DNA from: an uncultured Tateyamaria sp.
GTDB taxonomy: Bacteria > Pseudomonadota > Alphaproteobacteria > Rhodobacterales > Rhodobacteraceae
Length of the DNA stretch: 64,000 bases
NCBI RefSeq assembly: GCF_947503415.1
Contig: NZ_CANNDS010000001.1
Location: forward strand, 124,001 to 188,000
Reading direction: 5' to 3'
Shown: positions 54,474 to 62,333 of the stretch, one piece after another
Position numbering within the stretch: the first letter of the stretch is position 1
How the letters are laid out: each line of letters begins with the position of its first letter
Notes under the pieces: generated by a model
Databases searched by the model: none
The model's input: the letters and a program-made list of their open reading frames with translations, nothing else
What the model was told of the DNA's origin: nothing
Program-made: the position numbers and the translations under genes

Positions 54474-55006
54474 CCCTTAATATCAAATCATTCCTGCGTC
54501 GGTTCCGGCGCGAAGAGGATGGCCAAATGCTGGTGGAATTTGCCCTTGCGGTGCCACTCATGTTCACCCTCTTCATGACCTCGGTCGAACTTGGAATCTA
54601 TTCCTTCCGCCAGGGTTTTCTGGACAGGGGCCTCGACATCGCGGTGCGTAACGTGCGCTTGAACACTGGCGCCAACTATGACCACAGCGACATCAAGGCG
54701 ATGGTGTGTGAGTATTCCGGGTTTCTGGAAAACTGCGAAGAGACGCTGAAACTGGAAATGAAGCCTGTCTCGGCACGCTCTTTCTCAGGCTTCCCGAATT
54801 CGCCTGAATGTGTCGACACCTCCATGGCCGTGAGCCCTTCGACCACCTTTGTGCACGGGTCCGAGCACCAGCTGATGATGCTGCGCGCGTGCTATTCCTT
54901 TGATCCGGTTTTCCCCCTCGCGGGACTGGGCCGGTCATTCACTAAAGACGGCGCAGGCCGGGTCAAGATGGTCTCGATGTCCGGATTTGTGCAGGAGCCA
55001 AGCTGA
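54470..55006 (+). CDS. TadE family pilus assembly protein
   Basis: A 178-residue pseudopilin-like protein: RRFRREEDGQMLVEFALAVP at about 10-29 is the TadE signature (basic, then Glu, then a membrane helix). The mature part has four cysteines. Overlaps the vWA gene by ATGA and the next gene by TGATG. Confidence 0.88.
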   Translation: MTLNIKSFLRRFRREEDGQMLVEFALAVPLMFTLFMTSVELGIYSFRQGFLDRGLDIAVRNVRLNTGANYDHSDIKAMVCEYSGFLENCEETLKLEMKPVSARSFSGFPNSPECVDTSMAVSPSTTFVHGSEHQLMMLRACYSFDPVFPLAGLGRSFTKDGAGRVKMVSMSGFVQEPS

Positions 55007-55557
55007 TGAAACGCCTAATCACAAACATGCGGTCCTTCCGCGATGACGAGCGCGGCAGCATTGCGGTGGAAACCGTGCTGATCGTCCCCGTCCTCTTCTG
55101 GGCCTACCTTTCGATGTTCGCGATCTTTGACGCATACCGCCAGCACTCGATCAACCAGAAGGCCGCGTACACAATCGGCGACATCATCTCTCGCGAGACG
55201 ACGCCTTTGGACACTGCTTACTTGAACGGGACACGCGAAATCCTCGCCTACCTGACGTCCAATCAAGACTCGAACGTCGCCGTCCGCGTCACCAGCGTGA
55301 AGTATGACGAGGTGAACGACGTTTACAAACGTGACTGGTCGCAGGCCAAGGGCTGGCAGCCCGCACTGTCCAACAACCAGGTCAAGGAGCTGCGGCACCT
55401 ATTGCCGGTCATGCCCCACAATGAACGCGTGATGGTGGTCGAGACGTTCGTCAAATACGACCCGCCTTTTGCAACGGGCCTGCGCGAGCGTGAGATCGAA
55501 AACTTCGTGTTCACGCGCCCCCGCTATGCACCACGCGTGCTCTGGGCCAGCGAGTAA
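55006..55557 (+). CDS. Second TadE/TadF-like pilus assembly protein
   Basis: A 183-residue protein with the same N-terminal signature (FRDDERGSIAVETVLIVPVL) and one membrane helix. The C-terminal part is soluble and basic. Third and last gene of the TadG-TadE-TadE cassette. Its stop is immediately adjacent to the stop of the convergent gene, with no bases between. Confidence 0.85.
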   Translation: MKRLITNMRSFRDDERGSIAVETVLIVPVLFWAYLSMFAIFDAYRQHSINQKAAYTIGDIISRETTPLDTAYLNGTREILAYLTSNQDSNVAVRVTSVKYDEVNDVYKRDWSQAKGWQPALSNNQVKELRHLLPVMPHNERVMVVETFVKYDPPFATGLREREIENFVFTRPRYAPRVLWASE

Positions 55558-56052
55558 TCAGTCAGACGACCGTTCTGCAATCATGGCCGAGAGTATCTCG
55601 GCCATGAATTTTGCCTGGTGACCGGGTGTCATTCCCCCGATGCCAATCCGATTGCCAAGGCGCCACCAAAGACCCGGGCGCCATGCACGCCCGTTTGACG
55701 CGGACAGTCGAAGCAAAAACCCGTTGGATGGCTTGAACGCAAACATCCCGCGATCGATTGACAGGATGTCATCGATTTTGGCGACGACTTCACCAGAACT
55801 GTCCCGCAAAAATTCCGGCGTCAGTTCGAGCGTCAAGGCCGTCGCCCGGCGCATCTTTTCCGCGATCCAGATGGACCCGCCCCCCAACACAAGCAGAAAA
55901 ACCTGCCAGCCGATCTCGGGCGGGCGCACGATGGCGACATAGATCACCATCAGCGACAGGAGCCATAGCGATCCAATCCCCAGAATGCGCCGCCCCGGCG
56001 ACGCGTTGATTGTGGCGATGACTTCGCCTTCTTCGAATTTCAGACCATGCAT
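55558..56052 (-). CDS. Hypothetical membrane protein
   Basis: A 164-residue protein with two hydrophobic helices at about 23-42 and 47-65 (ILGIGSLWLLSLMVIYVAIV, WQVFLLVLGGGSIWIAEKM). A soluble C-terminal domain follows (LELTPEFLRDSSGEVVAKID). The pattern resembles small bacterial PH-domain-like membrane proteins, but I cannot name a family. It follows the oxidoreductase operon by 41 bases on the same strand and may be its last gene. Confidence 0.7.
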   Translation of the reverse strand: MHGLKFEEGEVIATINASPGRRILGIGSLWLLSLMVIYVAIVRPPEIGWQVFLLVLGGGSIWIAEKMRRATALTLELTPEFLRDSSGEVVAKIDDILSIDRGMFAFKPSNGFLLRLSASNGRAWRPGLWWRLGNRIGIGGMTPGHQAKFMAEILSAMIAERSSD

Positions 56053-56093
56053 GGCCCGCCCTTAGCTTGGTCGCGTCAGGCGGGCAAGGTCGA

Positions 56094-57038
56094 TCAACGC
56101 CGCACGATGACCTCGGCCCCCGGTTCTTCGGGCTCATTATCGACCATTTCTGCGGGAAAGCCCGGTGCGGTGACATCAAGACCTGTCGCCTCTTCAAGCC
56201 GTTTGATGATGTTGGGCGACTGCTCACGCGGTCCAAAGCGGCCGATGGCATCATTGAACATGTTGATCAGCAGCGGGTTGAGGTCCAAAGGCACCCCTGC
56301 CCTGTCGGCCACGTCCTGAAACAGGCCAATGTCCTTGGCCACAAGATCCATCGTGAAGGAAATATCGCGGCTGCCGTTCAGGATTACCTGGCTTTCGGTT
56401 TCATGGACAAAGGACGTGCCGGAACTGATTGCCATCGCCTCATAAGCGACGCCAAGGTCCATGCCCGCCCCCTTGGCGACTGTCAGCGCCTCGGCGCAAC
56501 TGACCAGGTTCGCGGTGGCGAGGTAATTGGTCAGCACCTTCAGCACCGATGCACTGCCCAGATCGCCAGTGTGCAGTACGCGCCGCCCCATTATGGTGAG
56601 CAGCGGCAAAATGCGTTCGAACGTGGCACGGTCACAGCCTGCAAAGATGCTGATATTGCCCGTGTCCGCCCGGTGGCAGCCGCCCGAAACCGGGCAATCG
56701 ACGGCGGCGGCGCCTGCTGCAATGACCTGCGCGCCGATGCGCTTCAACTCGGCCTCGTCCGTGGTCGACATCTCCATCCAGATCTTGCCGGGGCGGATGT
56801 GCGGCAACATCTCGTCCATCACGGCGGCGGACGCAGCAGGGCTGGGCAAACAGGTGATCACGGCATCACAGCTTTGCATCAGCGCCGCCGGGCTTTGCCC
56901 GTCGGTTGCGCCGTCGGCCACCTTGGCTGAAACGAACTCCGCATTCAGATCATGCACGGCCACGTCATGCCCGTTGCGGATCAGGCTGCCCGACAGTTTT
57001 CCACCGACATTGCCCAGACCAATAAAGCCGATTTTCAT
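56094..57038 (-). CDS. NAD(P)-dependent oxidoreductase, 3-hydroxyisobutyrate dehydrogenase family
   Basis: A 314-residue beta-hydroxyacid dehydrogenase: N-terminal KIGFIGLGNVGGKLSGSLIR (GxGxxG), DCPVSGG at about 116-122 and the catalytic-Lys helix SVLKVLTNYLATANLVSCAE. Family members oxidise 3-hydroxyisobutyrate, tartronate semialdehyde or similar short acids. It is the downstream gene of a four-gene operon (FAD oxidoreductase, uronate-dehydrogenase-like, M19, this gene), starting 62 bases after the M19 gene. Confidence 0.88.
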   Translation of the reverse strand: MKIGFIGLGNVGGKLSGSLIRNGHDVAVHDLNAEFVSAKVADGATDGQSPAALMQSCDAVITCLPSPAASAAVMDEMLPHIRPGKIWMEMSTTDEAELKRIGAQVIAAGAAAVDCPVSGGCHRADTGNISIFAGCDRATFERILPLLTIMGRRVLHTGDLGSASVLKVLTNYLATANLVSCAEALTVAKGAGMDLGVAYEAMAISSGTSFVHETESQVILNGSRDISFTMDLVAKDIGLFQDVADRAGVPLDLNPLLINMFNDAIGRFGPREQSPNIIKRLEEATGLDVTAPGFPAEMVDNEPEEPGAEVIVRR

Positions 57039-57100
57039 GGGCCCCTCCCTTGTTCCTTTTGGCTAAAGGGACGGCTATTGCCCGACACTGTCCGTCTTGT

Positions 57101-58075
57101 TTACGACGCAGGCCCGAAATTCTCGGCATAAAACCGATACCAATTGCCGCCCATGATGCCCGCCACCTCGTCCTCGGACATGCCGGTGGCACGCAGGCCG
57201 TCGTCGATATTGCCGAAGTCACGGTTGTCGCGGAACCAGTCGGGTTGAGGCGGGAAGCCGGGGTTGGCCGCCGAGCCTTCGCCATAGTCGATCTCTTTCG
57301 ACCAGCGGCCCACACGCATCCATTCGACGACGCTGTCCGGCTGGTCCTGACACAGGTCAGAACCGATCCCGATCCTGTCGGTGCCATAGGTGTCAGCCGT
57401 GCGCGCCACCGCCTCGCAAAAGGATTGCAACGTGCAGTTCGACCCATCCTTCAGGTGATGCGGATAAAGCGAAAAGCCCAGCATGCCGCCATTGGATGTT
57501 ACGGCCCGGATTACATCGTCCCGCTTGTTGCGCAAAGCGGGGTGCCAGTCATGCGGGTTGGCGTGGGTGATCGCGATGGGGCGATCCGAAATATCTGCCG
57601 CTTCTATGGTCGAGCGATCAGCTGAATGACTCATATCCACCACAAGCCCCACGCGGTTCATCTCCTTGATCACCTGTTTGCCCATGCGGGTGATGCCGGT
57701 GTCCTCAGCCTCGTAACAGCCCGTCGCCAATAAGGACTGGTTGTTGTAGGTCAACTGCATGAAGCGCGCACCCAGCGTATGCACGATCTCCACCAACCCG
57801 ATATCGTCTTCGATCGGGCTGGGGTTCTGGAAACCGAAGAATACCGCAGTCTTCCCGTCAGCCTTTGCCCGATCAATATCGCTGGCCCACAGCCCCTTGG
57901 TGATCAGGTCCGGGTACATCTCAAACCACCGGTTCCATTGCTCAAAATTCAGCACCGTCTCGCGGAAATTCTCGTGATACGAGATGGTGACGTGGACGGC
58001 ATCCACGCCCCCCTCGCGCATCTGGCAAAAGACCTTTTCCGACCACTTGCAGTACTGAAGATTGTCGATGCGCAT
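57101..58075 (-). CDS. M19 (renal dipeptidase) family protein with altered metal site
   Basis: A 324-residue M19-fold protein. Conserved: FMQLTYNNQSLLATGCYEAE, VVDMSHSADRS with His150, ITHANPHDW with His171, and GIGSDLCQDQ with Asp240. Changed: the N-terminal D-G-H-x-D is IDNLQY (Leu6 and Tyr8 for His and Asp), and the bridging Glu is Gln83 (FFGFQNPSP). The binuclear zinc site of true dipeptidases therefore cannot form as usual; at most one metal fits. I recall this variant as a conserved subfamily, so it is likely a different hydrolase. Three bases separate it from the upstream gene. Confidence 0.8.
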   Translation of the reverse strand: MRIDNLQYCKWSEKVFCQMREGGVDAVHVTISYHENFRETVLNFEQWNRWFEMYPDLITKGLWASDIDRAKADGKTAVFFGFQNPSPIEDDIGLVEIVHTLGARFMQLTYNNQSLLATGCYEAEDTGITRMGKQVIKEMNRVGLVVDMSHSADRSTIEAADISDRPIAITHANPHDWHPALRNKRDDVIRAVTSNGGMLGFSLYPHHLKDGSNCTLQSFCEAVARTADTYGTDRIGIGSDLCQDQPDSVVEWMRVGRWSKEIDYGEGSAANPGFPPQPDWFRDNRDFGNIDDGLRATGMSEDEVAGIMGGNWYRFYAENFGPAS

Positions 58076-58078
58076 GGC

Positions 58079-58918
58079 TCAGTCCTTGCCCGTGTCTTCC
58101 TTGTCGAGGTTCAGCGCCATCATCGCGCTGCGGCCAATTGGGGTGCTTGCAAAGGGGCCACCATGGCAGGCATTGGCCGGGTCCTGCGGGTCCAGCACAC
58201 CGGCCTTGGCATAGATCTCTTTCGCAAACTGTTCGGCATTGTCCTTGGGACGGTAGCCCAGATGCCGCGCGCCCGAATTGTCGACCGGTGCGCGGTCATT
58301 GTCGGACACGCCATAAACGATGGAGAACCCGGCAATGGGCGTATCGATAGCCCGTTCCACCAAATGGATCATGTCATCATAGCTCAGCCACGAGCCCACC
58401 GCGCGCGGGTTGGTGACATTGGCACAGGACAGGATGCGCAGGCACACCGCCTCGATCCCGTTCTTGTCCCAATACATGCGCGCAAGGTCTTCGGTGAAGC
58501 ATTTGGCAAGGCCATAGAACCCGTCGGGGCGGTGGGGGGCATCAATGCCGATGGCCTCTGTCTTGGGGTGCATCCCCACAGCATGGATTGAAGATGCATA
58601 GACAATGCGCCGCGTGCCATGCCGGCGCGCAGCTTCCCAAATGTTGTAAGAGCCGATGAAGTTCGGGCCCAGCAGTGTCTCGAACGGTCCTTCATCCACG
58701 AAAGCGCCGAAATGCACCACCATGTCGGAGCCTTTGACCAGCGCCTCCATCGCGTCGAAATCGGCAAGGTCAGCCTGAACATAGCTTTCATTCGGCAGCA
58801 AGGTGTCGATGCCATCGGCGATGTCGGTTGAAACAAGCGTTTCGCACATCTTTGACAGCGGTTCGCGCAGATAAGACCCAAGGCGTCCGGCAGCCCCTGT
58901 CAGCACAAGTTTCTTCAT
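58079..58918 (-). CDS. NAD-dependent epimerase/dehydrogenase, uronate-dehydrogenase-like
   Basis: Extended SDR of 279 residues: LVLTGAAGRLGSYLREPLS at the start, IVYASSIHAVGMHPKTE, RPDGFYGLAKCFTEDLARMY with Tyr135 and Lys139, and WLSYDDMIHLVERAIDTPIA. This order matches bacterial uronate dehydrogenases (which oxidise glucuronate or galacturonate), but the true substrate is unknown. The gene lies between the FAD oxidoreductase (10 bases) and the M19 gene (3 bases). Confidence 0.85.
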   Translation of the reverse strand: MKKLVLTGAAGRLGSYLREPLSKMCETLVSTDIADGIDTLLPNESYVQADLADFDAMEALVKGSDMVVHFGAFVDEGPFETLLGPNFIGSYNIWEAARRHGTRRIVYASSIHAVGMHPKTEAIGIDAPHRPDGFYGLAKCFTEDLARMYWDKNGIEAVCLRILSCANVTNPRAVGSWLSYDDMIHLVERAIDTPIAGFSIVYGVSDNDRAPVDNSGARHLGYRPKDNAEQFAKEIYAKAGVLDPQDPANACHGGPFASTPIGRSAMMALNLDKEDTGKD

Positions 58919-58928
58919 GGTCGGTCCT

Positions 58929-60137
58929 TCAGATCACTGCTTTTTCGATGATGGGGCGGTCGGCGACAAGCCGGTCATAGTGGAAGGGCGTCAGGTCCAG
59001 AGACCTGTAGGCACCATAGGTGAGCCACTCGGCGGTGCCGCGCCCCATGGCTGGGGATTGCTGTAGCCCGTGACCTGAGAAGCCATTGAGAAAGACGAAA
59101 TTCTCAACTTCATTGTGCGGGCCCATGATGGCGTTGTGGTCGAACGTGTTCATGGAATAGTGCCCGGCCCATTCACTGGTGACCTTGATCGCCTCGAACT
59201 GGGGGATGCGCGTGGCGAGGACGGGCCAGACATGGGTTTCCCAGATGCTGTGATCCATGGTGAAATCGTCATAGTCGACAGCCGGGTCAACATCAGAATG
59301 ACCGCCTGCCTGATAGGTGCCCCCACCGTTTTCGCGGACGTGCACACCGGACGGGTCAATGGTCAGCGGCAGGTCCTGATCCAAGGGCTGTTCGGCCTTG
59401 AACACCCATGAAAACCGCTTGCGCGGTTCGACCGGCACACCAATGCCCGCCATCTGCGCCGTGCGCGCCGCGCGCGGGCCGGATGCGTTCACCACCTGCC
59501 CGCAGCCAATGACCTCGCCACTGGTAAGCGTGACGCTTTCGACGCGCGTGCCGGATGCATCGCGGGTCATGGCGACGACTTCGTTCTCGATGTATTCAAC
59601 ACCCCGCTCGCGCGATTGCCTGCGCCACCAGTCAAAGACAGCAGCCCCGTCCCAGTACCCTTCGTCCACCGTGTTGATCGACCCCAGAACGATGTCATCC
59701 ACATTGTAGAAGGGATAGCGCGCCTTGATCTGCTCCGGCGTCATCAGCTCGGTCGCTGCACCGGCGGCATGTTGTACATTAATGTTATCGCGCAGCGTAT
59801 CGGCAAAGGCGTCCGTATCGGCCAGATACATGTAACCAAAACTGCGGATGCCAAGCTCGGGCACGCGGTCATCGCCGCCCATGTACCGGCGGATGTTTTT
59901 CACGAAATCGGCGGCGAACTGGCTGATGCGCACGTTCAACTCGGTCGAGAATTGCTGCCGCATGCAGCTGTTGGTATGCGCAGTCGAGCAAGCCGAATAG
60001 GTCGGGTCGCGTTCGACCACCAGAACACGCCCGTCAAAGTCCGGGTTGTCCGTCAGAAACCACGCCGTGGATGCGCCCATGATGGCCCCGCCGACGATGA
60101 CCACGTCATAGGTGGAATGCGTTGGTGTTTGCGCCAC
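58929..60137 (-). CDS. FAD-dependent oxidoreductase, DadA-like (DAO superfamily)
   Basis: A 402-residue flavoprotein: DVVIVGGAIMGASTAWFLT near the N-terminus, RQQFSTELNVRIS, ITSGEVIGCGQ-like barrel, and the C-terminal GFSGHGLQQSPAMGRGTAEW, typical of amine or amino-acid oxidases and dehydrogenases. Start GTG 60137 is chosen for GGAGGA seven bases upstream. First gene of a four-gene minus-strand operon, divergent from nasT. It probably oxidises an N-alkyl or D-amino acid; the substrate is unknown. Confidence 0.85.
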   Translation of the reverse strand: MAQTPTHSTYDVVIVGGAIMGASTAWFLTDNPDFDGRVLVVERDPTYSACSTAHTNSCMRQQFSTELNVRISQFAADFVKNIRRYMGGDDRVPELGIRSFGYMYLADTDAFADTLRDNINVQHAAGAATELMTPEQIKARYPFYNVDDIVLGSINTVDEGYWDGAAVFDWWRRQSRERGVEYIENEVVAMTRDASGTRVESVTLTSGEVIGCGQVVNASGPRAARTAQMAGIGVPVEPRKRFSWVFKAEQPLDQDLPLTIDPSGVHVRENGGGTYQAGGHSDVDPAVDYDDFTMDHSIWETHVWPVLATRIPQFEAIKVTSEWAGHYSMNTFDHNAIMGPHNEVENFVFLNGFSGHGLQQSPAMGRGTAEWLTYGAYRSLDLTPFHYDRLVADRPIIEKAVI

Positions 60138-60350
60138 GTGGGGTCCTCCGCTCGGCCTTTGTCCGGGCGCGACTGTGCGGCGGTTTCGCATGGCACGCCA
60201 GACCTTTATTCACCTGGCGCCTGTTTTTTAGGCGCACTGCCCAACACGAGAGATCAGGGCGCATGACAGTGCGGCATGGTGTTGCGTGCAGCAACGCGGC
60301 GGGTGGATCAGCGGACCACGATACAGCACGACACGCGAGTGACTGACGGC
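60138..60350. promoter_or_regulatory. Divergent intergenic region with inverted repeats
   Basis: 213 bases that must hold promoters for the FAD-oxidoreductase operon (minus) and nasT (plus). Visible structure: a hairpin GCGCCT (60217-60222) / AGGCGC (60230-60235) with a T-rich loop, and an inverted repeat GTTGC (60281-60285) / GCAAC (60291-60295) with a five-base spacer that could be an operator. I see no clear sigma-54 element. Confidence 0.45.
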
Positions 60351-60923
60351 ATGAAAATAGCAGTGATCGAACCCGATCCCGACCGCGCCCGCGACATCAT
60401 TGATGCGTTGATGGAAGGCGGTTGGACTGACGTGGTCGTCTTGGGCGATGTGACGGGGCTGGCACGCAAGCTGGCGGCCCTTGATCCTGATCTGGTGCTG
60501 ATTGATCTGGCGAACCCCAGTCGTGACGCTTTGGAGCAGGTCAGCGTTGCGTCCGCGGCCCAAAGCCGACCGGTGGCCATGTTCGTGGACCGCTCCGATG
60601 ACGAGATGACCCAGGCCGCCGTGACGGCCGGTCTGTCGGCCTATGTTGTGGGTGAGTTGCAGCCCGAGCGGATCAAACCTGTCCTGCAAACGGCCATCGC
60701 ACGGTTCCAGATGATGAGCCAGATGCGCAACGAGTTGGAGGCGGCCAAACAGGCCCTCGCGGACCGCAAGACGGTGGACCGCGCCAAGGGCATGATCATG
60801 CGTGCCAAAGGCGTCAGCGAAGAAGACGCCTATGCCCTGTTGCGCAAAACGGCCATGTCGCAGAACCGCAAGGTGATCGACGTGGCGCAGGCGCTTCTGA
60901 CCGCATCGGACCTGCTTTCATGA
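60351..60923 (+). CDS. nasT: NasT, ANTAR-domain RNA-binding antiterminator
   Basis: A 190-residue protein with a receiver-like N-terminal domain (MKIAVIEPDPDRARDIIDAL, PDLVLIDL) and a C-terminal ANTAR domain (LADRKTVDRAKGMIMRAKGV, EEDAYALLRKTAMSQNRKV). In Azotobacter and Paracoccus, NasT binds tandem hairpins in leader RNA and prevents termination when nitrate is present, unless held by NasS. The partner (nasS) overlaps by ATGA and the target leader lies before nrtA. ATG 60351 is used; a GTG four codons earlier is possible. Confidence 0.92.
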   Translation: MKIAVIEPDPDRARDIIDALMEGGWTDVVVLGDVTGLARKLAALDPDLVLIDLANPSRDALEQVSVASAAQSRPVAMFVDRSDDEMTQAAVTAGLSAYVVGELQPERIKPVLQTAIARFQMMSQMRNELEAAKQALADRKTVDRAKGMIMRAKGVSEEDAYALLRKTAMSQNRKVIDVAQALLTASDLLS

Positions 60924-62098
60924 GTATCACGCGGCTCAATTGCGGATATGTGCCACTGGTGGACAGTGCCCCGCTGATCGTAGCGCAGGAGTTGAGCTTT
61001 GCCGCCGATGAAGGGCTGTCGCTGAACCTGTTGCGCCAACCCTCGTGGGCAGCACTACGTGACCTGTTGGCGCTCGGGCATCTGGATGTGACCCACATGC
61101 TCGCCCCCATGCCCATTGCGATGTCACTTGGCCTGAGTGGTCCGGTGGCGCAGATCGATGCGCTTATGGTGTTATCGGTGAACGGAACGGTCATCGGCGT
61201 GTCCAACGCGATGGCAGCATCCATGCGCGACAAAGGGTGGCCGGGTGGTTTCAGTTCGCCGAAAGATACAGTCGGACCGCTCTTGTCCGCGCTTGACCGT
61301 CCTTTGCGTGTGGGTGTTCCATTTCCCTACTCCATGCACCGATTGCTGTTCGAATACTGGATTGGGCATTCGGGGCACGCGCTGCCTACGGACATTCACA
61401 TCATCACAACCCCACCGCCTCTGATGGCCGACGCTGTAGCTGCCGATGAAATAGACGTATTCTGCGTTGGTGAGCCGTGGGGATCGGTGGCCGTGGCCAA
61501 CAATGTAGGTGAGCTGATCTTGCCCGGCACAGCCATTTGGGCGCATGCACCTGAAAAAGTCTTGGCCGCGCGGCATGACTGGGTGGAGGAACACACGTCC
61601 ACAGTGGGGGCCTTGATGCGCGCCGTGGCGCGGGCGGCGGCGTGGCTGGATGTGCCCAAGAACCGACCTCTCGCTATCGAGATACTGGCCCGCAGCGCGC
61701 ATCTGGATTTGCCGCATGCTGCTCTGGACCACGCGTTGATGGGGCGCTTCGCCACACAGCTTGGCGCGGCTCCTGTCGATGTGCCCGGCTTTTTGCGGTT
61801 CCACGACCGCGCGGCCAATTTCCCGTGGCGCAGTCAAGCCGCGTGGATCGGGGCAGAAATCGCAAGGCTTGCCGGGATGGACCGCGACCACGCCATTTCG
61901 GTCGCGCAAAACACCATGCGCCCCGACTCCTATCGCCAGCATTTGGGGCCCATGGGAATCGATATGCCCGGCGCATCCGCGAAAATCGAAGGCGCCCTGA
62001 CCAACCCCGTCGCCGTCGCGTCGACGCGGGGGGAGATGATTCTGGGGCCGGATGCTTTTTTTGATGGCGCTACGTTTGATTTTACGGCGCTTGAGTGA
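60920..62098 (+). CDS. nasS: NasS, cytoplasmic nitrate/nitrite sensor
   Basis: A 392-residue protein of the NrtA/CmpA periplasmic-binding fold but without a signal peptide (it starts MSITRLNCGYVPLVDSAPLI). VTHMLAPMPIAMSLGL and FCVGEPWGSVAVANNVGEL match the NrtA/NasS pattern. Family knowledge: NasS binds NasT in the absence of nitrate and releases it when nitrate binds. Overlaps nasT by ATGA. Ends 235 bases before nrtA. Confidence 0.92.
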   Translation: MSITRLNCGYVPLVDSAPLIVAQELSFAADEGLSLNLLRQPSWAALRDLLALGHLDVTHMLAPMPIAMSLGLSGPVAQIDALMVLSVNGTVIGVSNAMAASMRDKGWPGGFSSPKDTVGPLLSALDRPLRVGVPFPYSMHRLLFEYWIGHSGHALPTDIHIITTPPPLMADAVAADEIDVFCVGEPWGSVAVANNVGELILPGTAIWAHAPEKVLAARHDWVEEHTSTVGALMRAVARAAAWLDVPKNRPLAIEILARSAHLDLPHAALDHALMGRFATQLGAAPVDVPGFLRFHDRAANFPWRSQAAWIGAEIARLAGMDRDHAISVAQNTMRPDSYRQHLGPMGIDMPGASAKIEGALTNPVAVASTRGEMILGPDAFFDGATFDFTALE

Positions 62099-62115
62099 TT
62101 ACTTTTTGAGCATTC

Positions 62116-62128
62116 GCTGCATTGCAGC
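62116..62128. promoter_or_regulatory. 13-bp palindrome downstream of nasS
   Basis: GCTGCA-T-TGCAGC at 62116-62128 is a perfect palindrome 18 bases after the nasS stop. It has no T-run, so it could be an operator for nrtA transcription or a stem in the nasS mRNA. No consensus match that I can name. Confidence 0.35.
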
Positions 62129-62197
62129 AAGATTCATCATGGTATCCCAACTTTCTTGTTGTTCTCTGAATGAACCGACCGCTAGGCTGATCTCAAC

Positions 62198-62236
62198 GAA
62201 GCAATGACGCTTCCCTCTGCTCCCAGTGATGGGGGC
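62198..62236 (+). promoter_or_regulatory. NasT (ANTAR) RNA target: tandem hexaloop hairpins
   Basis: Two adjacent hairpins. P1 is GAAGC (62198-62202), loop AATGAC, GCTTC (62209-62213). P2 is GCTCCC (62219-62224), loop AGTGAT, GGGGGC (62231-62236), with one G-U pair. A five-base linker separates them. Both loops have six bases with A at position 1 and G at position 4, the signature of ANTAR-binding RNAs. A terminator follows. Confidence 0.85.
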
Positions 62237-62251
62237 TCTATCAAGAGCAAA

Positions 62252-62312
62252 GCCGCTCGTTTTGGTCTGCGTACACCTCCTCCCGTGCGCACCCGAAACG
62301 GGCGGCTTTTTT
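62252..62312 (+). terminator. Leader terminator controlled by NasT, before nrtA
   Basis: GCCGCTCGTTTTGG (62252-62265) pairs with CCGAAACGGGCGGC (62293-62306), including G-U pairs, and an inner TGCG (62268-62271) / CGCA (62288-62291) stem extends it. Six T follow at 62307-62312. The next gene's ATG is only 22 bases downstream, so unless antiterminated by NasT, transcription should stop here. Confidence 0.85.
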
Positions 62313-62333
62313 GTTTGAAAAAGGACCGACAGG

